A stretch of 64,000 nucleotides of DNA from NCBI GenBank assembly GCA_009838735.1, contig VXQZ01000049.1, positions 1-64,000 of the forward strand. The letters run 5' to 3'. Positions 40,320 through 48,377 of this stretch are shown here, piece by piece. This DNA comes from Chloroflexota bacterium. Lineage in GTDB: Bacteria; Chloroflexota; Dehalococcoidia; Bin125. Within the stretch, counting starts at the first letter, position 1. Every line of letters starts with the position of its first letter. The position numbers were made by a program, and so were the translations under genes. A model generated the notes under the pieces. It was not told the DNA's origin. It did not search any database and saw only the letters and a program-made list of their open reading frames with translations.

Positions 40320-41150
40320 TCACGGCCCCGAAGACAGCTCGATCGCCACTTCTACTATCCAGCGAAGCAAATCTGCAACTACCGAAGCGTCAAGCTTGGG
40401 CGCAACTCGTGGCAACACCATGATCAAAATCACGAAGAGTTCTAGCCTCTTTGCATCGACCGACGTCAGTTCACTATCGCCATCTTCAAATGAGTCAAGG
40501 CCGCTATCTGTCGCCTCAGGGACAGAGTCCCAGCCAGACAAATCGTCGATAGCACTCTGCAGCTCGCCGGCCTCAGCGAAAGGTGCCATCGTCTCCTGCC
40601 ACTCGCGCCGGTCGTAGGCAGAAGCCGCTATTCGTCGTAGCTCCCGCATGTCCGGCATCGCCGCCGCTCGGCGAAGGGTCACGCTTGCGTCCGGCATCGT
40701 CTCCAGCACTCGTTGCATCGCCGTCACATCCGGCATCGTCTGCAAGGCCCGCAGCGTTGGCGTGAGGTCCGGCATCGTCTGCAAGGCCCGCAGCGTTGGC
40801 GTGAGGTCCGGCGTCGTCTGCAGAGCCCGTAGCGTTGGAGTCAGGTCCGGCATCGTCTGCAGAGCCCGCAGCGTTGGAGTCAGGTCCGGCTTCGTCTGCA
40901 GAGCCCGTAGCGTTGGAGTCAGGTCCGGCATCGTCTGCAGAGCCCGCAGCGTTGGAGTCAGGTCCGGCTTCGTCTGCAGAGCCCGTAGCGTTGGAGTCAG
41001 GTCCGGCGTCGTCTGCAAGGCCCGCAGCGTTGGAGCAATGTCCGTCATCGTCGCTAGCGACCGCTGCATCTGCAGCACGGCTGGCTGCGACCTATTCCAA
41101 TTGTCCAATACGAGCCGTTTCGTGCGAGAAATGTGGCGGTCGTGCGTCAT
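40320..41150 (-). CDS. protein of tandem 13-residue leucine-containing repeats
   Basis: 276 residues. Residues about 37-140 consist of eight near-perfect copies of a 13-residue unit TPTLRALQTxPDL (x is Met, Lys or Thr), flanked by three more degenerate copies (PAVLQMQRSLATMTDI before, TAMQRVLETMPDA and SVTLRRAAAMPDM after). Each unit is probably a short amphipathic helix ending at PD. A non-repetitive acidic part follows (about 195-240, rich in S, D, E), then a hydrophobic C-terminal stretch LFVILIMVLPRVAPKL. No homology to a named family is recognised. Variable position x and DNA identity of the repeats point to recent expansion. It could be a surface or scaffold protein, or neutral. Confidence 0.6.
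   Translation of the reverse strand: MTHDRHISRTKRLVLDNWNRSQPAVLQMQRSLATMTDIAPTLRALQTTPDLTPTLRALQTKPDLTPTLRALQTMPDLTPTLRALQTKPDLTPTLRALQTMPDLTPTLRALQTTPDLTPTLRALQTMPDLTPTLRALQTMPDVTAMQRVLETMPDASVTLRRAAAMPDMRELRRIAASAYDRREWQETMAPFAEAGELQSAIDDLSGWDSVPEATDSGLDSFEDGDSELTSVDAKRLELFVILIMVLPRVAPKLDASVVADLLRWIVEVAIELSSGP
40731..41042. repeat. eight tandem copies of a 39-bp coding repeat
   Basis: Perfect 39-bp periodicity from 40731 to 41042, each copy starting CGGCNTCGTCTGCA and ending GTTGGNGTNAGGTC. Copies 1-2, 4/6 and 5/7 are identical or nearly so, indicating expansion by slippage or unequal exchange. No spacers, so it is not a CRISPR array. Confidence 0.95.
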
Positions 41151-41432
41151 GATTCTTCAATTCCTGCTGAGGTCCGCTATGGGGCGGTCCTCGTCATCTC
41201 AACCAGGCTTGCTTCGATAGAGGACGGCGTGACGCCCATTGGTCCGATTTTACGGCGCAGAACCCACGTTCGCAAGCATCTGCGTCTCAGCTTACGCTGG
41301 TGATCGGTTATTCGCCCCAACAACCGACCCGCCAACTCCTCCACACGCTGACCCTCCGCCGACACCGACACCCTCTCTCGGACACCAGCACGAACGGCCG
41401 GATTCCCGGTACGTGCTCACCCTGCTGAAGAC

Positions 41433-42179
41433 TCAGTAGAAGTGCTCGAAAGTGACCCCCAGTATTGCCAGGCTCAGCATCACCACGCCACTCCAGGCAC
41501 CATGGATTAGGGGCCCTGCTCCCCGTTGCTTGACTTCGCCCCGCCGCGTCCAGTGGCTCATCAAAATTGCCCCCAGCGTCCACGCGGGCGTGGCCACCAT
41601 CGTGAAGAAGAGGGCCGCCATCCCCGGACCATCCGATCCCGCGTAATGGATCTGCATCTGCGAGCCAAAGAATGTATAGCCGAACAGGCCGAACAGGGTA
41701 GGACCGGCGATCATCCCAACCAGCGTCGCAGTGACGCGGGAGAAGAGTGGCAACCACACAACCGTAAACGCGGCCGTGAGCGCAGTTCCCAGCCAGCGCA
41801 CGAGGCCGAACTCATCCGGTCCGACGCGGGTCAGCGATGTATCCCAGGACCAGACGAGATACGCGATCAAGCCAACCAGCGCCACCGCCATCAACAGCGG
41901 GAGGTAAGGGTCGATTCGGCGCGACCGCAGCGCGATTATCCGGTCGGCGCCCCAGCGCCAGCGTGCAGCGCCGATTGCCGTGAGGGGCACCACCATCAGC
42001 TCAATGCCGGGCCGAGGGGCGGGCCAACCACCGCGGTCGTGAAGGGCATCATCCAACAGGAATGCGCCCGCCGCGCCGAAAATGAGCATCACAAGAGTCA
42101 CCAACACCACTAGAAGAAACATGGCCAACCCTGGCCCCTCAACCATCCGATCGAACTCCCGGCGACTGCTTGGCGTCAT
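41433..42179 (-). CDS. integral membrane protein, tandem paralogue 2
   Basis: 248 residues with about seven hydrophobic segments (GLAMFLLVVLVTLVMLIF, LPLLMAVALVGLIAYLVWSW, LGTALTAAFTVVWLPLF, LFFTMVATPAWTLGAIL, VVMLSLAILGVTF). Start at 42179 gives MTPSSRREF and overlaps the upstream stop by 4 nt. It matches the next gene along its length (shared YLVWSWDTSL-T-VGPDEFGLVRWLGT, GSDG, FxxMVATPxWxLGA). No named family recognised. The two likely form a hetero-oligomeric membrane complex. Confidence 0.75.
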   Translation of the reverse strand: MTPSSRREFDRMVEGPGLAMFLLVVLVTLVMLIFGAAGAFLLDDALHDRGGWPAPRPGIELMVVPLTAIGAARWRWGADRIIALRSRRIDPYLPLLMAVALVGLIAYLVWSWDTSLTRVGPDEFGLVRWLGTALTAAFTVVWLPLFSRVTATLVGMIAGPTLFGLFGYTFFGSQMQIHYAGSDGPGMAALFFTMVATPAWTLGAILMSHWTRRGEVKQRGAGPLIHGAWSGVVMLSLAILGVTFEHFY

Positions 42180-42874
42180 CCCGCAATCCCACCCAACAGC
42201 GCCAGACACAGCATGATCGTTGCGCTCCAGGCAGCCTGGAACATCGGTCGTCCTCCTTGACTCAGCCAACTTGCGCCGAGGATCCACACTGGGGTGGCGA
42301 TGAGGCCGACGAAGAGAAACGCCCCCTCTGATCCATCAGACCCCACCGTGCGACTCAATTCATGGGCGCCAAAGAGCGTGTTGTGCATGAGCGCAAGCCC
42401 GGCAGGAACCGCGATTGCACCGGACAGTGTGGCCACGATGCGAGGGAAGAGCGGCAGCGCAACAGTCGTGAACACCACTACGAGCATCGTGCCCAGCCAC
42501 CGCACCACTCCGAATACGTCCGGTCCGATGCTGTTCAGCCGCGTGTCCCAGGACCACACGACATACGCCGTGAGCGCCACCAGCGCGGTCGCCATCAGCA
42601 AAGGAAGCCAGGAGCCGAGACGACCCTCCCTGAGTGCCACGACACGGTGCGCACCAAAGTGCCCAAATGTCGCGAGGAGCGCCGTCACCGGCATAGCCAC
42701 GAACTCAACCCCTGGACGCGCGGTAGCTGATTCGAGACTGTTGTGAAGTGACTCGTCGAGCAAGTAAGAGGCGCCGCAGAAGATGAACATGACGGGCACC
42801 AGCACCAGAAGGAGAAGGGCTAAACCTACCTTCTCAGCGCTCGGCTCGATTATCTCCGCGATCCATCCCTTCAT
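42176..42874 (-). CDS. integral membrane protein, tandem paralogue 1
   Basis: 232 residues, about seven TM segments. Shared landmarks with the downstream gene: AYVVWSWDTRLNSIGPDVFGVVRWLGTMLVVVFTTVALPLF, GSDGSEGAFLFVGLIATPVWILGA. The N-terminus MKGWIAEIIEPSAEKVG is amphipathic. Both proteins are acidic-poor outside the membrane, with small loops. Family and function unknown; no transporter or enzyme motif could be seen. Confidence 0.75.
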   Translation of the reverse strand: MKGWIAEIIEPSAEKVGLALLLLVLVPVMFIFCGASYLLDESLHNSLESATARPGVEFVAMPVTALLATFGHFGAHRVVALREGRLGSWLPLLMATALVALTAYVVWSWDTRLNSIGPDVFGVVRWLGTMLVVVFTTVALPLFPRIVATLSGAIAVPAGLALMHNTLFGAHELSRTVGSDGSEGAFLFVGLIATPVWILGASWLSQGGRPMFQAAWSATIMLCLALLGGIAG

Positions 42875-43170
42875 CTGGCGCGCCTCGTTTCGGCGTCACA
42901 AGGGATGTTGGGGGGCGTGCATGCCTGCATCCTACGCAACCCCGTTGGATTGCCCACCGCCATACAATAGAGCACACCCGTTCGGACGACGCAGATTTGG
43001 ATGACATCATGACTGCTCGCCTTCCATCGCCGACCAAAATCAACCACTTCCAACCACCCCGATCCTGGCGATATGCCGTAGAACACTGGAGATCGGCTCG
43101 GTTTTTTTCCCGACGCCGTCAGGAAAAAATTTCTGGCTAACCACCGACCACCCCCTCATACACTGAGCCC
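42875..43170. other. intergenic region upstream of rhomboid gene
   Basis: 296 bp without a gene. The only structure is the AT-rich hairpin at 43103-43129. The region between the divergent membrane pair and rhomboid gene must hold both promoters. Confidence 0.6.
43103..43129. other. AT-rich hairpin TTTTTTCC/GGAAAAAA
   Basis: 8-bp perfect stem (43103-43110 with 43122-43129) around an 11-nt GC-rich loop, only 41 bp before the rhomboid start codon. Strongly AT-rich stem in a GC-rich genome. It could act as a bidirectional terminator or a regulatory hairpin. Confidence 0.5.
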
Positions 43171-44052
43171 ATGGGTTCCCGCGACGCCACCTGCTATCGC
43201 CATACCGACACCTGGGCCGGGGTGCTCTGTCAACGCTGCCAGCGGCCGATCTGCACGGGCTGCATGGTCCAGGCCCCGGTGGGATTCCAGTGTCCCGAAT
43301 GCGTCCAGGAGGGACGCAAGCGGACGCGGGAGTGGTCGACGAGCTCTCCGATCCGCGTCTCCCAGGGGTTGGCGGCGGTCAACGCGCTGGTCTGGATCTT
43401 CGTCGCGCTGTTGACCGGCTCGCTCTCGCTCTGGGGCGGCGGCGTGACCGATATCCATGTCGACTTCGCCCTGCACGGCGCGTACGTGCATCAGGACGGC
43501 GAATGGTGGCGGCTGTTCACCTCGGCCTTCCTCCACTACGGACTCATCCACATGGCGATGAACATCCTCATCCTCGTCTTCCTCGGACGGATGCTGGAGC
43601 CGGCGATCGGCTGGTGGCGGATGCTGCTGCTCTACGGCGTCTCGCTGACAGGTGGCGCGCTGGGCGCGCTGCTGGTCGAGCCGAACGCGTTCACGGCCGG
43701 CGCCTCGGGCGCCGTCTTCGGGCTGGCCGGTGCAGTCGTGATCGCCGAGCGCGCCTCGGGCCGGCGCTGGCAGGACTCGGGCATTCTCTTCTTCCTGATC
43801 ATCAACATCGTCTTCTCGCTGCTCTTGCCTCGCATCAGCATCGGCGGACACCTCGGCGGGATGATCGTCGGCGCGATCGCCGCCGGCATCCTCTGGACCT
43901 TCCCCAACTGGACCGGCTTCATCAAGACGGCGACTACTATCAAGATCCTCCGCCCCCTGCCTGAGCTCCTCGTCCTCGGCCTGGGCGCCCTATGCATCTT
44001 CCTCGCCCTCGAATGGGCCGCCCCCCGTTGGTTCAACCCAATCATCGGCTGA
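43171..44052 (+). CDS. rhomboid-family intramembrane serine protease with N-terminal zinc finger
   Basis: Cleaves transmembrane substrates within the bilayer. 293 residues. Residues 8-44 have Cys/His pairs (Cys8, His11, Cys20, Cys23, Cys28, Cys31, Cys41, Cys44) in a B-box-like zinc-binding arrangement on the cytoplasmic side. Six TM segments follow. The rhomboid landmarks are HYGLIHMAMN (122-131, His127 and Asn131), GASGAVFG with nucleophile Ser179, and GGHLGG with His227 as partner. Such zinc-finger rhomboids are common in Actinobacteria and Chloroflexota. Located divergently from the membrane-pair operon and upstream of an SDR gene from which it is separated by a palindromic element. Confidence 0.94.
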   Translation: MGSRDATCYRHTDTWAGVLCQRCQRPICTGCMVQAPVGFQCPECVQEGRKRTREWSTSSPIRVSQGLAAVNALVWIFVALLTGSLSLWGGGVTDIHVDFALHGAYVHQDGEWWRLFTSAFLHYGLIHMAMNILILVFLGRMLEPAIGWWRMLLLYGVSLTGGALGALLVEPNAFTAGASGAVFGLAGAVVIAERASGRRWQDSGILFFLIINIVFSLLLPRISIGGHLGGMIVGAIAAGILWTFPNWTGFIKTATTIKILRPLPELLVLGLGALCIFLALEWAAPRWFNPIIG

Positions 44053-44066
44053 CCCGTCGGCTCCGT

Positions 44067-44126
44067 CCCCCTCTCCCAGAGGGAGAAGCCTGCCCCGCAC
44101 TTGATGCGGGGGGTTGGGGTGAGGGC
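44067..44126. repeat. intergenic palindromic element with inner hairpin
   Basis: CCCCTCTCCCAGAGGGAGAAGCC followed by hairpin CCCCGCACTTGATGCGGGG and GGTTGGGGTGAGGG. It is the reverse-complement form of the long element at 23568-23628. Confidence 0.85.
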
Positions 44127-44191
44127 CCGACGAGAGCAGCGACTATTCTTCGCAAAGTGAATTCCGCAAGTAACTTGAGAGGCAGATGAAC

Positions 44192-44968
44192 ATGAGCGAT
44201 CGATTCGAAGGCATGGTGGCGATCGTGACCGGCGCAGCCGGCGGCATCGGACGAGCAGCCTGCGTCCGCTTCGCCGAGGACGGCGCAAAAGTGGTCGCCG
44301 TAGACCTCGCCGGCTCAGACCTCGATGAGACCGTCGCGGCCGTCGTCAACGCCGGCAGCGAGTGCATCGCCGTCGAGGCCGATGTCACCAGGGAAGCGGA
44401 CGTCGCGAACTACGTGGAACGTGCGAAGTTCCACTACGGCCGGATCGACATGTTCTTCAACAACGCCGGAATCGAAGGCGTGCGTTCGGCCCTGACCGAG
44501 CTCGACGAAGCCGACTTCGACCGCGTGATCGCCGTCAACCTCAAGGGCGTCTGGCTGGGCATGAAGCACGTCGCCGCGGCGATGGCCGAATCGGGCGGCG
44601 GAGCGATCGTCAACACGGCCTCCATCGCCGGACTCGCGCCGACCCCCGGCATCATCGCCTACGGCGCCTCAAAGCACGCGGTGGTCGGGATGACCAAATC
44701 GGCAGCCCAGGAGCTCGCGCCCAGCGTGCGAGTCAACGCCGTCTGCCCCGGCCCGATTGAGACCCGAATGATGCGCTCCCTGGAGCGTCAGTTCGACCCC
44801 GACAACCCCGAGGCGGTCCACGACATGTTCGCCGCAGCAAACCCCCTCGGCCGCTACGGAGAACCCGAGGAAGTCGCCGCCCTCGTCACCTGGCTCTGCT
44901 CCGACGACTCCCGTTACATCAACGGAGCGATGCACACCATCGACGGCGGCGGCAATCGGGGTCGCTAG
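44192..44968 (+). CDS. short-chain dehydrogenase/reductase
   Basis: Classical SDR of 258 residues. Start at 44192 chosen over 44186 because GAGAGG then lies 8-9 nt upstream. TGAAGGIG at 13-20 binds NAD(P), NNAG is at 90-93, and the catalytic Ser144, Tyr157 and Lys161 (YGASK) are all present. Asp38-type acidic residue in VVAVDLAG after strand 2 suggests NAD preference. Ends in the C-terminal IDGGGNRGR typical of the family. Substrate unclear; alcohols of lipid or aromatic degradation are typical. A strong hairpin terminator follows, convergent with korB. Confidence 0.93.
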   Translation: MSDRFEGMVAIVTGAAGGIGRAACVRFAEDGAKVVAVDLAGSDLDETVAAVVNAGSECIAVEADVTREADVANYVERAKFHYGRIDMFFNNAGIEGVRSALTELDEADFDRVIAVNLKGVWLGMKHVAAAMAESGGGAIVNTASIAGLAPTPGIIAYGASKHAVVGMTKSAAQELAPSVRVNAVCPGPIETRMMRSLERQFDPDNPEAVHDMFAAANPLGRYGEPEEVAALVTWLCSDDSRYINGAMHTIDGGGNRGR

Positions 44969-44993
44969 CGCACGCCGGGTGCCATCAACGAAC

Positions 44994-45018
44994 GAGGCCG
45001 CCCCTAGCGGGCGGCCTC
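44994..45018. terminator. bidirectional hairpin terminator between SDR and korB
   Basis: Perfect 9-bp stem GAGGCCGCC/GGCGGCCTC (44994-45002 with 45010-45018), loop CCTAGCG, followed by TATT. It lies 26 bp after the SDR stop and 26 bp from the korB stop. Confidence 0.75.
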
Positions 45019-45043
45019 TATTCGTGCTGCATGGAACTAGAGG

Positions 45044-46096
45044 CTATTCAACCTGCCAGGTAGAGCGGCCCTTGAGGAGTTGGGTGACGTCGTGGCGGTT
45101 CTTGAACTTGGCCACTTCGATCTGGCTGTCCAGGTAGTCGCCGTAGGTTGGCGTCGTGACCTGGCGGATGACTCCCATGGGAACCGGCATCTCGGGGTAC
45201 TGGCAGCGGGCCAGGAGTTGATGAACGTCGGGCGAGGGGCGGGTCGCGTCGTGATGCAGGATCAGGCCGGCGTCGGGGCCATTGGCGTCGACGACACGTA
45301 GTCCAGTGGCCGAGACGGCGAGGCCTTTGTCCTTGTTCTCGCCGAAGAGCATCGGTTCGCCATGCTCGAGGTAGAGCAGGCGCTCGTCGCGGACGTCGCG
45401 GTCAGTGTAGTCAGCGAAGGCCCGGTCATTGAAGATGTTGCAGTTCTGCAGGATCTCGACAAAGGCGGCGCCGTGATGCCTGGCTGCTCGCTCAATAGTC
45501 TCGGTCAAGTGTTGTGGGTCGGTGTCGAAGCTGCGAGCGACAAACGTGGCCTCCGAGGCGAGAGCGACGGAGAGCGGGTTGAGCGGGCGCTCGGTGGTGC
45601 CGATCGGCGAGGACTTGGTTACCTTGCCCAGCTCGGAAGTCGGTGAGTACTGACCCTTGGTCAGGCCGTAAATGCGGTTGTTGAAGAGGAAGATCTTGAC
45701 GTCGACATTGCGGCGCAAGACGTGCAGCAAGTGGTTGCCGCCGATTGAGAGGGCGTCGCCGTCGCCGGTGATCACGAAGACCATCAGGTCGGGGCGCGAG
45801 AGCTTGAGTCCGGAAGCAATCGTCGGCGCTCGGCCGTGGATCGAGTGCATCCCATAGGTGTTCATATAGTAGGGGAAGCGGGACGAGCAGCCGATCCCGG
45901 AGACGAACACCATCTTCTCGGGCGCGACATTGAGGTTGGAGAGACCGCGCTGCATCTGGGCGAGGATCGAATAGTCGCCGCAACCGGGACACCAGCGCGT
46001 GTCGACGTCGGAGGCGTAGTCCTTGCGCTTCAGGTCCTCATCCGCGAGCGGAATGATGGACTCGACAGGTTCGAGCGGCGGCGTCTGGAGTACCAT
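45044..46096 (-). CDS. korB: 2-oxoacid:ferredoxin oxidoreductase, beta subunit
   Basis: Decarboxylates 2-oxoglutarate (or another 2-oxoacid) to the acyl-CoA with reduction of ferredoxin. 350 residues. CPGCGD at 36-41 is the first iron-sulfur ligand pattern, GIGCSSRFPYY at 68-77 contains another cysteine, and GDGDALSIGGNH (111-122) with NNRIYGLTKGQYSPTS (139-154) is the thiamine diphosphate/Mg site. Cys226 region (LQNCNIFND) supplies a further cysteine. Start has GGAGGCACGAG upstream. It follows the alpha-gamma gene after 49 bp, forming a two-gene operon. Needs ferredoxin, which is encoded elsewhere. Confidence 0.94.
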   Translation of the reverse strand: MVLQTPPLEPVESIIPLADEDLKRKDYASDVDTRWCPGCGDYSILAQMQRGLSNLNVAPEKMVFVSGIGCSSRFPYYMNTYGMHSIHGRAPTIASGLKLSRPDLMVFVITGDGDALSIGGNHLLHVLRRNVDVKIFLFNNRIYGLTKGQYSPTSELGKVTKSSPIGTTERPLNPLSVALASEATFVARSFDTDPQHLTETIERAARHHGAAFVEILQNCNIFNDRAFADYTDRDVRDERLLYLEHGEPMLFGENKDKGLAVSATGLRVVDANGPDAGLILHHDATRPSPDVHQLLARCQYPEMPVPMGVIRQVTTPTYGDYLDSQIEVAKFKNRHDVTQLLKGRSTWQVE

Positions 46097-46145
46097 CTCG
46101 TGCCTCCTGTAGCTCTCTATGACCGATGTTAGGCGATAGTCGTCG

Positions 46146-48029
46146 TTACTCGCTGGCGAATTGGGTGATTCTCTCGGTCAGCAGCCGGGCCGAGAGTGGT
46201 TGGCCGGTGACTTCGTTGTACCCCTGGGCGTCGACAAGGAAGTTGGCCCGGATTAGCATCCGCAGCTGTCCGGTGTTGGCTTCGGGAATCAGCACCTTCT
46301 TGTAGCGCGAGACCACGTCGCCGAGGTTGCGCGGGAAGGGGTTCATGTACTGCAGATGGGCGTGAGACACCTCGTGACCGGCTTCGCGCGCGTCGTTGAC
46401 GGCGGTGAAGACGGCGCCGTAGGTCGAGCCCCAGCTGAGCACCAACAGATTGCCGGACTCGGGGCCGTCGATCTCGACCTCGGGAATGAAGTTGGCAATC
46501 CGGGCGATTTTCTCGGCGCGCAGGTCCGTCATGCGCTGGTGGTTCTCCGGCGAGTACGCAACATCGCCGGTGATGTCTGATTTCTCCAGACCGCCGATCC
46601 GATGCTGCAGGTCGGGCTGGCCGGGCGGAATGAACATCCGCGCCAGGGTGTCGGGATCTCGCTTGTAGGGCTCGAACTCCTCGGGACTCACATGCTCGAG
46701 CTTGCGATACGGGATGTCGATCTGGTCGAGTTGAGTAACATCTGGTACCGGCCAGGGTTCCGCGGTGTTGGCCAGGTAGGTGTCGGAAAGCAGGACCACC
46801 GGAGTGACGAACTGGTAGGCGAGCCTCACCGCTTCGAGGACCATGTAGAAACAGTCGCCCGGCGTCTTGGCGGCGAGTACGCAGAGCGGCGACTCTCCGT
46901 TGCGTCCGAACATGACCTGGAGCAGGTCGGTCTGCTCGGTCTTGGTCGGCATTCCGGTCGAGGGGCCGGAACGCTGGACATCGAGCACGATCAGCGGCAA
47001 CTCGGTCATCACGGCGAGGTTGAGCGCCTCGCTCTTGAGCGCGATGCCGGGTCCTGACGTGCCGGTGACGCCGAGCGCGCCGCCATAGGCCGCGCCAATC
47101 GCGGTGCCGATGGCGGAGATTTCGTCCTCGGCCTGGAAGGTGCGGACGCCGAATTCTCGCAAGGCCGCGAGTTCGACCAGCACGTCTGAGGCTGGAGTGA
47201 TTGGATAGGAGCCGTAAAACAGCTCCAGGTCCGTCAGGTGCGACGCGGTGATCAGCCCGAGTACCAGCGCCTGGTTGCCGGTGATGGTGCGGTACTCGCC
47301 TGGTGTGAGCACGGCCGGCGGAACGCGGACGTGCGCATCGGCGATTTCGGTGGTCTCGCCGTACGCGTGACCGGCGAACAGCGCTCGGCGATTGGCCTCG
47401 GCAATGTTCGGCAGACGGCCGAAGCGCTCTTCGATCCAGTCGAGCGTGGGTTGCAAATCGCGGTCGTAGAGCCAGTAGACCAGACCCAGAGCGAAGAAGT
47501 TCTTCGTCCGCTCGGCGTTCTGGTTAGTCAGTCCGAGATCGTCGACCGCGGCGACGGCGGCCGTCGTGATCGGCGCCTTGATGATCCGATAGCCGTCGAG
47601 CGAGCCGTCGGACAGCGGATTGCTGGGATAGTTGGCTTTCTTCAGGTTGCCCGACGTGAAGGCGTCCTCGTTGATCACCAGCAAGCCACCCTTGGTCAGA
47701 GCGGAGAGGTGCGACTTGAGCGCGGCGGGGTTCATCGCCACGAGCGTGTCGGGTTCGTCGCCGGGGGTGAAGATCTGATGCTTGGAGAACGAGATCTGGA
47801 AGCTGGAGACGCCGGCCAACGATCCGGCCGGGGCGCGGATCTCGGCCGGGAAGTCGGGCAATGTCGAGAAGTCGTTGCCGAAGACTGCGGTGGCGTCGGC
47901 GAAACGATTGCCAGCCAGCTGCATGCCATCGCCCGAGTCGCCGGCAAAACGGACCGTGACCCGGTCGCGCTCCTGGATCGGCATCCCCGACCCTCCCGAA
48001 CCGTTCGTCTGCGTTGACGTGGTGGTCAT
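46146..48029 (-). CDS. korA: 2-oxoacid:ferredoxin oxidoreductase, fused gamma-alpha subunit
   Basis: 627 residues combining the gamma domain (residues about 22-190, GDSGDGMQLAGNRFA at 30-44) with the alpha domain (about 240-627). The YPITP motif of alpha subunits is in GSYPITPASDVL (around 272), followed by ISAIGTAIGAAYGGALGVTGTSGPG (CoA/pyrimidine region) and TKTEQTDLLQ. This gamma-alpha fusion is the two-subunit KorAB type of aerobes, which tolerates oxygen in some bacteria and can replace the 2-oxoglutarate dehydrogenase complex. The N-terminal 18 residues are low complexity; ATG giving MPIQERDR is a possible alternative start. Confidence 0.94.
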   Translation of the reverse strand: MTTTSTQTNGSGGSGMPIQERDRVTVRFAGDSGDGMQLAGNRFADATAVFGNDFSTLPDFPAEIRAPAGSLAGVSSFQISFSKHQIFTPGDEPDTLVAMNPAALKSHLSALTKGGLLVINEDAFTSGNLKKANYPSNPLSDGSLDGYRIIKAPITTAAVAAVDDLGLTNQNAERTKNFFALGLVYWLYDRDLQPTLDWIEERFGRLPNIAEANRRALFAGHAYGETTEIADAHVRVPPAVLTPGEYRTITGNQALVLGLITASHLTDLELFYGSYPITPASDVLVELAALREFGVRTFQAEDEISAIGTAIGAAYGGALGVTGTSGPGIALKSEALNLAVMTELPLIVLDVQRSGPSTGMPTKTEQTDLLQVMFGRNGESPLCVLAAKTPGDCFYMVLEAVRLAYQFVTPVVLLSDTYLANTAEPWPVPDVTQLDQIDIPYRKLEHVSPEEFEPYKRDPDTLARMFIPPGQPDLQHRIGGLEKSDITGDVAYSPENHQRMTDLRAEKIARIANFIPEVEIDGPESGNLLVLSWGSTYGAVFTAVNDAREAGHEVSHAHLQYMNPFPRNLGDVVSRYKKVLIPEANTGQLRMLIRANFLVDAQGYNEVTGQPLSARLLTERITQFASE

Positions 48030-48377
48030 TTCTCAACGGCCTCCGTGGACGGGTGGGTAATGCAATGTGCCGTCCAATTTATCCGGGAATGAGCCTGCGG
48101 CTGCGCGCAGCGACAAACGCTCCCACGGGCATCAATGGCCCATGCGGCGCAGGATACGCAATGCCCAGGCGAGCGCGGTGTGCAGAATGGGGATTCGAGC
48201 CACGCGGGCTGATCATGCAGTAACCCCAGGAACATCCCCGTCGTCTAGGACGCTACGCCTAAACGAGCGTTATCCGCAAGTAGTTTCGTAGGCACGAATG
48301 AAAACCCCATTTCGCTGGCGGCGAAGCGCCGCCGCCGCGCGGCTGGTCTTCCAACCGGCGGCGGCCGACGGGCCGTG
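48030..48377. other. intergenic region between korA and an anchored binding protein
   Basis: 348 bp without a supportable gene. It contains the promoter side of korA and, at 48317-48375, GC-rich hairpins following the binding-protein gene. Short open frames in both directions show no domain. Confidence 0.6.
48317..48333 (-). terminator. hairpin after the anchored binding protein
   Basis: Perfect 7-bp stem GGCGGCG/CGCCGCC with a 3-nt loop, read on the minus strand, followed there by AGCGAAATGGGGTTTTC. A second GC-rich repeat (AACCGGCGGCGGCC) lies between it and the stop codon; it also occurs next to sodN. Confidence 0.55.

Noticed and set aside
40731-41042. CRISPR-like periodic repeat
   Set aside because: Units of 39 bp abut directly without spacers and encode a protein repeat, so it is a coding tandem repeat.
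41177-41371. 64-codon minus-strand frame upstream of the repeat protein
   Set aside because: Begins with GTG without a ribosome site, basic low-complexity sequence, and no recognisable family.
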